Shown here in pieces: positions 1 to 4,832 of a stretch of DNA of 8,745 bases (position 1 is its first letter; every line of letters begins with the position of its first letter). This stretch comes from JACPLA01 sp964602055 (GTDB lineage: Bacteria; Bacteroidota; Ignavibacteria; UBA10030). The stretch is from positions 1 to 8,745 of the forward strand of contig CAZRPU010000073.1 in the NCBI GenBank assembly GCA_964602055.1, given 5' to 3'. The notes under the pieces were generated by a model that saw nothing but the letters and a program-made list of their open reading frames with translations, had not been told where the DNA came from and did not search any database. The position numbers and the translations under genes are program-made.

Positions 1-84
1 AGCATTGATCCTTCCTAACCTCTCATATTACAAAAAACTCAGCGCGGGGCACCGTCGGGCTTAGCGACCGGTTAGGGCGGCAAT
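1..84 (-). repeat. attC site of cassette 3, partial (R'' and L'' arms only)
   Basis: Bases 71-84 form the extended R'' arm and roughly 49-67 form the L'' arm. From base 1 to 74 the sequence matches 1628-1701 of the first cassette's attC with about three differences, including the whole block gcggggcaccgtcgggctta. The partner arms (L' and R') lie outside the window. The two bulged T residues seen in the complete copies occur at the same places in this half. Confidence 0.8.
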
Positions 85-85
85 A

Positions 86-640
86 TTATTTCTTGGCAAA
101 TTGTCTTAATGGAAACCCATTAGATCTTTTGACCCTAGTCATCGTATCTTCTGATCCTGTAATTGAGGCTGCAAGACTATCAGGATTTTCACTGTAGGGA
201 AACGAGTACTTTTTCACTTCACTGAAGCTCTTGCCGTTGAACGTACTGACAATGAGGTCGAAACCATCTGCACCTAAGTGGTTGATGACAAAAATACTAG
301 TAACGCCGGGCTTCAGTCGTTTGACTCGAATGGTCTCGTTACAATCAAACCAACCAACTGAGCGATAGCTGCTGTCGATTTGTTTCAAATAGATGTTGTA
401 AGGCCCGCCAGCATTACCTAAGAGATTATCTTCTGAGACGGCAATGTCATCTAAGCCATCAAGGTCAAAATCGATCTCAAAGAACTCCACTCTCTGGTTA
501 AGAAACTCATCGCCGAGATTGTCCTGAATGTACTTTGCGCGAGATTCACCATATGTCTTAACTGGTGAAGGCACATCTTGACCAAGAAGGAAACGGGGAA
601 TAGCAAGGAATACTAGCAAAATAGAGGAAAGACATTTCAT
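86..640 (-). CDS. Cassette-borne exported protein of unknown function with an Asp-rich (FG-GAP/calcium-loop-like) motif
   Basis: This 184-aa protein starts at ATG 640, sixteen bases after the cassette boundary. Residues 1-20 form a Sec signal peptide with a hydrophobic core (SILLVFLAI) and likely cleavage before Gln21. Residues 57-68 (DFDLDGLDDIAV) resemble the Asp-rich loop of FG-GAP/VCBS or EF-hand-like repeats, where Asp side chains hold calcium. Only one such copy is present, so this is not a full propeller. The rest is beta-rich and has no motif I recognise. The leader has only a poor ribosome-binding site (AGGGCGG directly at the cassette start). The gene presumably relies on a promoter upstream in the array. 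A periplasmic or outer-membrane location is inferred from the signal peptide alone; the function is unknown. Confidence 0.8.
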   Translation of the reverse strand: MKCLSSILLVFLAIPRFLLGQDVPSPVKTYGESRAKYIQDNLGDEFLNQRVEFFEIDFDLDGLDDIAVSEDNLLGNAGGPYNIYLKQIDSSYRSVGWFDCNETIRVKRLKPGVTSIFVINHLGADGFDLIVSTFNGKSFSEVKKYSFPYSENPDSLAASITGSEDTMTRVKRSNGFPLRQFAKK

Positions 641-656
641 CAGATTGCCGCCCTAA

Positions 657-831
657 CGGTTGGGAGCTAACCTGCGACGCCCGTTTTGGACTGCGGTTGC
701 CGTTACGTTTTTGCTGTTGGTTAATGAAACCTCAGAATCGTTTAGCATTGGACTTAAAATGTACCTTCTCCTTACAAAAAACTCAGCGCGGGGCGGAGTC
801 AGGTTTAGCGACCGGTTAGCCCGCAGGCAAC
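657..831 (-). repeat. attC site of cassette 2, complete
   Basis: The + strand (the bottom strand relative to the cassette) folds as a hairpin. gcta 666-669 pairs with tagc 806-809. T805 is bulged. acctg 670-674 pairs with caggt 800-804. T799 is bulged. c675 pairs with g798, then come tandem G-A mismatches (676/797 and 677/796), then cgccc 678-682 pairs with gggcg 791-795. The outer cores are ctaac 653-657 and gttag 815-819, and the arm extends to 831. The terminal region between the L arms is about 108 nt. From the cut to R'' the site spans about 165 nt, longer than the roughly 60-140 nt usual for attC. The layout of core, unpaired spacer, L stem with two extrahelical bases on the L'' side and variable terminal region is the standard attC architecture. 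Confidence 0.88.
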
Positions 832-833
832 AT

Positions 834-1520
834 TCAAAAGACAGCCTTACAATCACATTCTTCGACGATGCGGCGCACGCGAAACCGGACGAGGAAAACG
901 CGAGCATTCGGCGCAAAGCCAAGAAAGCGATCCTTTGAGTACGAGCGTGCTCTGGAGAGGATATCTTCTTCTAAATCAGGATAATTGTTCCTCACGATCA
1001 AGGTTGAATCTCTGTCACCGACAAACAATCGCCGTACCAGAATATCTGACGGACGTGCAGGACCTGATTTGTATTCGACTAAACTGTGAACAACGGCCGT
1101 GTCGAGTGTTGGGTCAATCTTCTGAGGACCATTGACTGTTTTCTGAACAACACTCTTTCGCGCAACAACATGGAGTTCATTGGGAGTGACCAATTCAGCA
1201 TAGCCTCTGCTGAGAGAGATCGTTGGGCGACGTAGATATTGGATTGTGAGCTTGAAATTGGTCGTGTCCTTCAGATAAATCAGCTGCTTCAGATTCTCAG
1301 TGACAGATTGCCTAAATGATTCGCCAGGCTCTCCCTCAAAAGTGATGTTCTGAGCGGAAAACCCGATCACGTCAAAATGGACGACAATGGTTGGTTCAAG
1401 ACCCGCGCGGTTCCATATTTCGGGGTAATAGAATGGCTTGTCGGAAACACACAGGACCTGGGCCTCTGCGTTTGAGAGAAGCGTCAGCACAAGTAGAAAT
1501 AGGAAAGGTTTACTCTTCAT
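834..1520 (-). CDS. Cassette-borne exported protein, possible TonB C-terminal-like segment
   Basis: This 228-aa protein starts at ATG 1520, twenty bases inside cassette 2. Residues 1-20 are a clear signal peptide (hydrophobic FLFLLVLTLL, then AEA before Gln21). Residues about 31-84 (YYPEIWNRAGLEPTIVVHFDV onward) resemble the opening of TonB C-terminal domains (YPxxA/W...G..G.V.V.F.V), which are common in small periplasmic proteins of Bacteroidota. The match is weak and there is no transmembrane anchor or proline-rich linker as in a true TonB. The C-terminal half is charged and beta-rich and ends with a Cys pair (ECDCKAVF). There is no good ribosome-binding site in the short leader, so translation may depend on coupling or on leader-independent initiation. 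Its function is unknown; the exported location is well supported. Confidence 0.8.
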   Translation of the reverse strand: MKSKPFLFLLVLTLLSNAEAQVLCVSDKPFYYPEIWNRAGLEPTIVVHFDVIGFSAQNITFEGEPGESFRQSVTENLKQLIYLKDTTNFKLTIQYLRRPTISLSRGYAELVTPNELHVVARKSVVQKTVNGPQKIDPTLDTAVVHSLVEYKSGPARPSDILVRRLFVGDRDSTLIVRNNYPDLEEDILSRARSYSKDRFLGFAPNARVFLVRFRVRRIVEECDCKAVF

Positions 1521-1540
1521 GCGCGTTGCCTGCGGGCTAA

Positions 1541-1713
1541 CGGTTGGGAGCTAGCCCGCGGTGCCCGTTTTGCACCGAGGTTGAGTTTGAGTTTTTGCTG
1601 TAAGTTGTTTCTTGATAGTCTGAGTCTAGCATTGATCCTTCTTAACCTCTCATTTTACAAAAAACTCAGCGCGGGGCACCGTCGGGCTTAGCGACCGGTT
1701 AACTGGCGGCAAC
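1541..1713 (-). repeat. attC site of cassette 1, complete
   Basis: On the + strand gcta 1550-1553 pairs with tagc 1689-1692. T1688 is bulged. gcccg 1554-1558 pairs with cgggc 1683-1687. T1682 is bulged. cggtgccc 1559-1566 pairs with gggcaccg 1674-1681. The L stem is therefore 17 bp with two extrahelical Ts, and both lie on the L'' side of the bottom strand, as in known attC sites. The central spacer is asymmetric (1542-1549 against 1693-1697), although ggt/acc could pair within it. The terminal region (1567-1673) holds a second possible stem, gagttttt 1589-1596 with aaaaactc 1660-1667. The core is TAAC/GTTA, and the arm extends to 1713. Confidence 0.9.
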
Positions 1714-2330
1714 TATTCAAGCCGGTACAGAAAAACCAAGTTGACTGCTTGATGAAATCTCGTTGCATAATTGGTCACATTCCTGGCCATGATTTCGATT
1801 CCAAATCTGGGGCTCACGAAACTCTGTATGCCGACACCGAGGGAATGGAAAGGAAATGGCTTGAACCTCTTCGGAATGTGGTATGCGGTCTCAGTACCAT
1901 CAATAGTATTAACCAGGCTGTACCAGATAGCACCATTGCGCTCTTCCGCGTAGCCAACGCCGGTAACAAAAATTGGTGACAAATAGGGCGATAGGTGGAG
2001 AGTATATGAACCCTCTATCGTTACACGATAACAATGAGCGTTGTCGCCACGCGAAGAACCGACATAGGTGTTGGGTGGCCAGCCTTGGTTGTCAAAGGAA
2101 CGAAAAGTGTAGTGGTTGTATTCAAATGCGGCTCGAACCGAGATATTGGTTGCAATCTCCCGATCGACGAGGGCACCGAAGGTGAGGCCATCATTCCATG
2201 AAGTTGGGGAAAATTCCGTGAATCGGTTATAGTCGTTCCCCCGAAAACTCATTCCGGAGTGAATCCCAATGAGCGTTTGAGATGAGAGGGAAGCAACTGC
2301 AAAGATCAAAGCAAGTACGATTAGTTTCAT
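1713..2330 (-). CDS. Cassette-borne outer-membrane beta-barrel protein
   Basis: This 205-aa protein starts at ATG 2330, preceded by AAAGGAGGGCAAC, the best ribosome-binding site in the array. Residues 1-17 form a signal peptide with likely cleavage before Gln18. The mature part has the alternating hydrophobic/aromatic pattern of a small (about eight-stranded) outer-membrane beta-barrel: GIHSGMSFRG near the N-terminus, then strands such as ISVRAAFEYNHYTF (63-76), YRVTIEGSYTLHL (101-113), PIFVTGVGYAEE (119-130), SLGVGIQSFVSPRFGIEIMARNV (163-185) and AVNLVFLYRLE at the C-terminus. This resembles the OmpA-like or OprF-like 'outer membrane beta-barrel' families common in Bacteroidota, but no specific family can be named. 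It lies closest to attI and should be the best-expressed cassette gene. Its role (transport, adhesion or structure) is unknown. Confidence 0.82.
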   Translation of the reverse strand: MKLIVLALIFAVASLSSQTLIGIHSGMSFRGNDYNRFTEFSPTSWNDGLTFGALVDREIATNISVRAAFEYNHYTFRSFDNQGWPPNTYVGSSRGDNAHCYRVTIEGSYTLHLSPYLSPIFVTGVGYAEERNGAIWYSLVNTIDGTETAYHIPKRFKPFPFHSLGVGIQSFVSPRFGIEIMARNVTNYATRFHQAVNLVFLYRLE

Positions 2331-2361
2331 GTTGCCCTCCTTTGAAGTTGCCGCCAGTTAA

Positions 2362-2430
2362 CCTAAAGCTTTGATATTGGAGAGGGGAGGATGTGTGAAA
2401 ATGAATTGAAGGGCCCCCCCTTGTGGGTTT
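2362..2430 (-). other. Presumed attI site (left edge fixed, right edge uncertain)
   Basis: The recombination point G|TTAACT between 2362 and 2361 marks where cassette 1 joins the integron platform. The adjacent platform sequence on the - strand ends ...CAAAGCTTTAGG. attI sites are recognised as double-stranded DNA and have no conserved hairpin, so only the cut point can be read directly. The extent given is a guess based on the usual size of about 60-70 bp. Its position between intI and the first cassette, with cassettes reading away, is the expected one. Confidence 0.55.
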
Positions 2431-2484
2431 GCTGCTAATTTGTATATTGCGTGGTCGAAAGTCAATACCTGCCCTTGGGGGGCC
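2412..2484. repeat. G/C-tract inverted repeat in the intI-cassette spacer
   Basis: ggcccccc at 2412-2419 is the exact complement of ggggggcc at 2477-2484, with 57 bases between. The AT-rich intervening stretch contains the only promoter-like boxes in the spacer. A further GGGGGG run lies at 2530-2535, overlapping the intI start region. The arrangement could place a promoter in the loop of a cruciform, bind a regulator, or be chance among G-tracts. Confidence 0.4.
2441..2465 (-). promoter_or_regulatory. Weak candidate cassette promoter (Pc)
   Basis: On the - strand TTGACT (2465-2460) is followed by TATACA (2446-2441) in an AT-rich stretch. The spacing is 13 nt, too short for a standard sigma-70 promoter, and no TTTG-N19-TAnnTTTG arrangement of the Bacteroidota type is present. 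Position and direction suit a promoter driving the cassettes from about 80-100 bp upstream of the attI cut. No LexA-like palindrome is seen near intI. Confidence 0.25.
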
Positions 2485-2539
2485 TCATCGCAATCATTCC
2501 TAACTTAGTACTCATTTCGTCACATTAATGGGGGGTAAA

Positions 2540-3577
2540 ATGCCTAAGCTGATCGAGCGGGTAAGGGAAACAATCCGACTCAAACACATGAGCCGCCGCA
2601 CGGAAGATGTCTATATCTATTTTATTAAACAGTTCATCTATTTCCACAACAAGCGCAATCCGGAAACAATGAATGCCCCCGAAATCCGGGCATACCTCTC
2701 ACACCTCGCTACTGATCGCGACGTCTCAGCCTCAACCCAAAACCTCGCCCTCAATGCCGTCATGTTTCTCTATAATCAGGTCCTGAATAAACCTGTCGGC
2801 TCTTTGAAGGAAATCGAACGAGCGAAACGCCCGAAACGACTCCCAACCGTCTTTTCTCAAAACGAAGTACTGATGATCCTGAGCATGATGAAGGATACCC
2901 CTCAACTGGTGGCAGGCATTCTCTATGGAGCCGGATTACGTCTGATGGAATGTCTCAGACTCCGTATCCAGGACGTCGACTTCGACCGAAACCAGATCTT
3001 CGTCAGAAGCGGAAAAGGGGACAAGGACAGGGTTACACTCCTCCCGCAACGCCTGAAGGAACCCTTGCGAAACCACGTCGCCTGGGTCAAACACCTGCAT
3101 GCACGAGACCTTGAACTCGGATTCGGCGATGTCTATCTCCCGCCGGCGCTTGAAAGGAAAAACTCAAAAGCAGCATTCGAATGGTCTTGGCAATACCTGT
3201 TTCCGGCAATGGAACTCTCCACGGATCCGCGGTCAAGACGGATCTCCCGCCATCACTTTCCGGAAGCTAAAATCCAGGAAAGCGTGAAAAAAGCTCTGAA
3301 GGAAGCCAGTATCGCAAAAAGAGGAAGCCCCCACACCTTCAGACACTCGTTCGCAACGCATATGCTCGAAAATGGATACAATATCCGCGTCGTGCAGCAA
3401 TTGCTGGGACACAGCGACGTCCGCACGACGATGATCTATACGCATATTGTGAAAAAACCGGAACTGCCGGTGGAGAGCCCCCTGGACTTCAGAATTCAAC
3501 AGGGATCGCTGCGATTGTCGGAGGGAGAAAGCGGAAAACTTGTCGAACAAAACCCCCGATTGGAAACCAAAGACTAG
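2540..3577 (+). CDS. intI: Integron integrase IntI (tyrosine recombinase)
   Basis: This enzyme inserts and excises gene cassettes by recombining single-stranded folded attC sites with attI or each other. From ATG 2540 it has 345 aa (IntI proteins are usually about 320-340). ATG 2528 is an in-frame alternative, but 2540 has GGGGGT just upstream and 2528 has no ribosome-binding site. Numbering from 2540, the catalytic set is Arg134 (GAGLRLME), His265 and Arg268 (HTFRHSFATH), His291 (LLGHSDV) and Tyr300 (TTMIYTH). This spacing matches IntI1 exactly. The insert that separates IntI from XerC/D is present at about 199-239 (PPALERKN...EWSWQYLFP...DPRS...RHH); it contacts the extrahelical bases of attC. 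The N-terminal SAM-like core-binding domain spans about 3-85. The tail after the terminal SPLDFR is about 27 residues longer than usual, polar and probably disordered. The gene is intact, divergent from the cassettes and convergent with ada. Confidence 0.95.
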   Translation: MPKLIERVRETIRLKHMSRRTEDVYIYFIKQFIYFHNKRNPETMNAPEIRAYLSHLATDRDVSASTQNLALNAVMFLYNQVLNKPVGSLKEIERAKRPKRLPTVFSQNEVLMILSMMKDTPQLVAGILYGAGLRLMECLRLRIQDVDFDRNQIFVRSGKGDKDRVTLLPQRLKEPLRNHVAWVKHLHARDLELGFGDVYLPPALERKNSKAAFEWSWQYLFPAMELSTDPRSRRISRHHFPEAKIQESVKKALKEASIAKRGSPHTFRHSFATHMLENGYNIRVVQQLLGHSDVRTTMIYTHIVKKPELPVESPLDFRIQQGSLRLSEGESGKLVEQNPRLETKD

Positions 3578-3639
3578 ATAAAAGAGAAAGAGCTATTGAC
3601 AATTCCCCATTCAGCATTTACAAATTCATAATTCCGCAA

Positions 3640-4680
3640 TCATACCCCTCTCTCCAGGTCTAACAGCTTCTGCTTACGCCAAACCCCTCCGCCGTAACCG
3701 CCGAGCTTGCCGCCCTTGTTGACAACGCGATGACATGGAATGACAATCGCAATCCGATTCAACCCGTTGGCATGTCCCACCGCTCTGTGTGACTTCGGTG
3801 AACCGATCCGCTGCGCAATGTCTTCATAGGAAACAGTCTCACCGTACGGAATGAGCTGAAGTTGTTTCCAGACCCTCTGCTGAAAATCCGTTCCGGGAAA
3901 AATGAGGGGAACCGTGAACTTCTTGCGTGTACCCGCGAAGTACTCCTCCAGTTCACCCTTGAGCCGCTTCAGATGTTCGTTTTCACCGGGAACAATCGGA
4001 CATGAAAAATGCCGGCGCAGCATGGCAAACTGGCCGTCGAGCATCCTCCTGTCGGTGAATTCCAGGAGACACACTCCCTCGGATGTCGCCCCGGCGACAA
4101 GAGGACCCAATGGACTCTCGATCCAGGTTGTCACCAGTGAATCAATGCTCCGGCTCTTGCCCGGGGACTTTCCGAATGTCTTCGAAAAGGCATCGCGAAA
4201 ACCGCTGTGCGATTCGTAACCGTATCCCAAAGCAACGTCATCCAGATCAACTCCCTGCCGGATTTGCTCGAGCGCCGTACCGAGCCTCCTGCCGCGGCAA
4301 TATGCCTGAAATGTCATTCCGTATGTTTTCTGGAAAAACCTCCTCGCCCGCGCGGGGTCAATCCCTAGCGATCGAAGAGAGGCATCAGAATAACGCGCGG
4401 TGGGATTGCTCTCCACCTTGGCGAGAAGCTCCCGTGCCCATTGCGGACTCGCGGACTGCCCCATGGGATGACACCGCTTGCACGGCCTGTATCCGGCAAA
4501 GATGGCCTCTTTGGGCGTCTGGAAATATTGCACGTTGCGCGGATCCGGCTTCCGCGCGGGACATGAGGGACGGCAAAAAATTCCCGTCGAACGGACAGCC
4601 AGGAAAAAAATGCCGTCATACGAAGCGTCTCTGGTCAGATACGCCTTTTCCATTTCTACGGGAGAAGGAAGAATTGTCAT
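3640..4680 (-). CDS. ada: Ada: bifunctional methylphosphotriester/O6-methylguanine-DNA methyltransferase and AraC-type regulator
   Basis: Ada repairs alkylated DNA by transferring methyl groups to its own cysteines; once methylated on the N-terminal zinc site it activates transcription of alkylation-repair genes. From ATG 4680 the protein has 346 aa (E. coli Ada has 354). This start is chosen because AGGTGAATCC precedes it and the Ada N-terminal domain begins there; an upstream in-frame ATG at 4749 adds 23 residues without homology. The zinc-binding Cys36, Cys40 (FCRPSCPARKP), Cys67 and Cys70 (YRPCKRCHP) are present. An AraC-like helix-turn-helix region spans about 85-178 (SLGIDPARARRFFQKTYGMTFQAY, GYESHSGFRDAF). 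The methyltransferase domain spans about 185-346 with active Cys316 in IPCHRVV and a preceding Asn hinge region (HANGLNRI). All functional residues are present. It stands alone, converging on intI with 62 bp between and no clear terminator. I see no Ada box I can trust in its 150-bp upstream region. Confidence 0.95.
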   Translation of the reverse strand: MTILPSPVEMEKAYLTRDASYDGIFFLAVRSTGIFCRPSCPARKPDPRNVQYFQTPKEAIFAGYRPCKRCHPMGQSASPQWARELLAKVESNPTARYSDASLRSLGIDPARARRFFQKTYGMTFQAYCRGRRLGTALEQIRQGVDLDDVALGYGYESHSGFRDAFSKTFGKSPGKSRSIDSLVTTWIESPLGPLVAGATSEGVCLLEFTDRRMLDGQFAMLRRHFSCPIVPGENEHLKRLKGELEEYFAGTRKKFTVPLIFPGTDFQQRVWKQLQLIPYGETVSYEDIAQRIGSPKSHRAVGHANGLNRIAIVIPCHRVVNKGGKLGGYGGGVWRKQKLLDLERGV

Positions 4681-4821
4681 GGATTCACCTGAAAAGAATT
4701 GGTTGAATTGTGCGGTCCCAACATACAAAGTGAACCGCCGCAACTCCACCGAAAACTTGACACAGATGTAGAAATATTCCCCCCCGTCAACCGGGACCTA
4801 TCATCTGATGAATCAGTGAAC

Positions 4822-4831
4822 CGGTTAACCG
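4822..4831. other. Perfect 10-bp palindrome cggttaaccg, integron-core-like
   Basis: The palindrome lies one base past the slyD stop codon. With its left flank (accggttaac) it is identical over 10 nt to the R'' core region of the first attC (1694-1703). No L-arm or attC-like hairpin surrounds it, and there is no U-tract to make it a terminator. It could be chance or a secondary recombination target. Confidence 0.3.
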
Positions 4832-4832
4832 A

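Larger units (their letters stand above)
1..656 (-). mobile_element. Gene cassette 3 (truncated by the window edge)
   Basis: On the - strand the cassette starts at the core cut before TTAGGGCGGCAAT at 656 and would end after the attC that leaves the window at base 1. It contains one ORF (640-86) with a 16-nt leader, and the stop codon lies two bases before the attC arm. The first bases of the cassette (with the preceding G, GTTAGGGCGGCAAT) are perfectly complementary to the arm at 71-84 at its other end, so both ends clearly belong to the same cassette. The array must continue to the left by at least the rest of this attC. Confidence 0.85.
657..1540 (-). mobile_element. Gene cassette 2 (884 bp)
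   Basis: The cassette starts on the - strand with TTAGCCCGCAGGCAAC at 1540 and ends with the G at 657. A single ORF (1520-834) sits between a 20-nt leader and the attC site. The cassette start (with its G, 17 nt) is the exact reverse complement of the arm at 815-831 near the cassette end. I see no promoter inside the leader, so expression should depend on upstream transcription in the array. Confidence 0.88.
1541..2361 (-). mobile_element. Gene cassette 1 (821 bp, next to attI)
   Basis: The first cassette is the one closest to intI and so probably the most recently inserted. On the - strand it starts with TTAACTGGCGGCAAC at 2361 and ends with the G at 1541. One ORF (2330-1713) fills it, and its TAG stop overlaps the first base of the attC arm. 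The 16-nt arm at the cassette start is the perfect reverse complement of 1698-1713. Unlike the other two cassettes, the leader has a strong ribosome-binding site (AAAGGAGG). Confidence 0.9.
1..3577. mobile_element. Chromosomal integron: intI, presumed attI and at least three gene cassettes (left end outside window)
   Basis: The parts fit an integron in order and orientation. A tyrosine recombinase of the IntI subfamily lies on the + strand. A spacer containing the presumed attI follows, and then three cassettes on the - strand, all reading away from intI. Each cassette carries one ORF and one attC-like site, and every junction has the core 5'-G|TTA on the cassette coding strand. Cassette boundaries fall at 2362/2361, 1541/1540 and 657/656. 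The attC sites are closely similar to one another (the third, truncated copy is nearly identical to the first), which is typical of sedentary chromosomal integrons rather than mobile resistance integrons with unrelated attC sites. The array runs off the left edge inside the third attC. No transposon ends or resistance genes are visible. Confidence 0.9.

Noticed and set aside
660..938. + strand ORF of 92 aa across the attC of cassette 2
   Set aside because: It runs through an attC hairpin and then antisense to the end of the cassette 2 gene; it has no ribosome-binding site and its content is explained by the repeat.
1..1713. The three similar intergenic repeats as REP/BIME, CRISPR or a MITE
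   Set aside because: Unit spacing of about 800-900 bp, one ORF per unit, a single polarity, G|TTA junctions and the neighbouring IntI fit attC sites; there are no target-site duplications and no short-spacer array.
2412..2484. The spacer inverted repeat as a rho-independent terminator
   Set aside because: The loop is 57 nt and no T-run follows either arm.
2528..2539. ATG 2528 as the intI start
   Set aside because: There is no ribosome-binding site before it, whereas GGGGGT precedes ATG 2540 at a suitable distance; the extra residues are MGGK only. It cannot be fully excluded.
4083..4706. + strand ORF of 207 aa
   Set aside because: It is antisense to ada, whose zinc, regulatory and methyltransferase motifs are all intact, and it has atypical composition.
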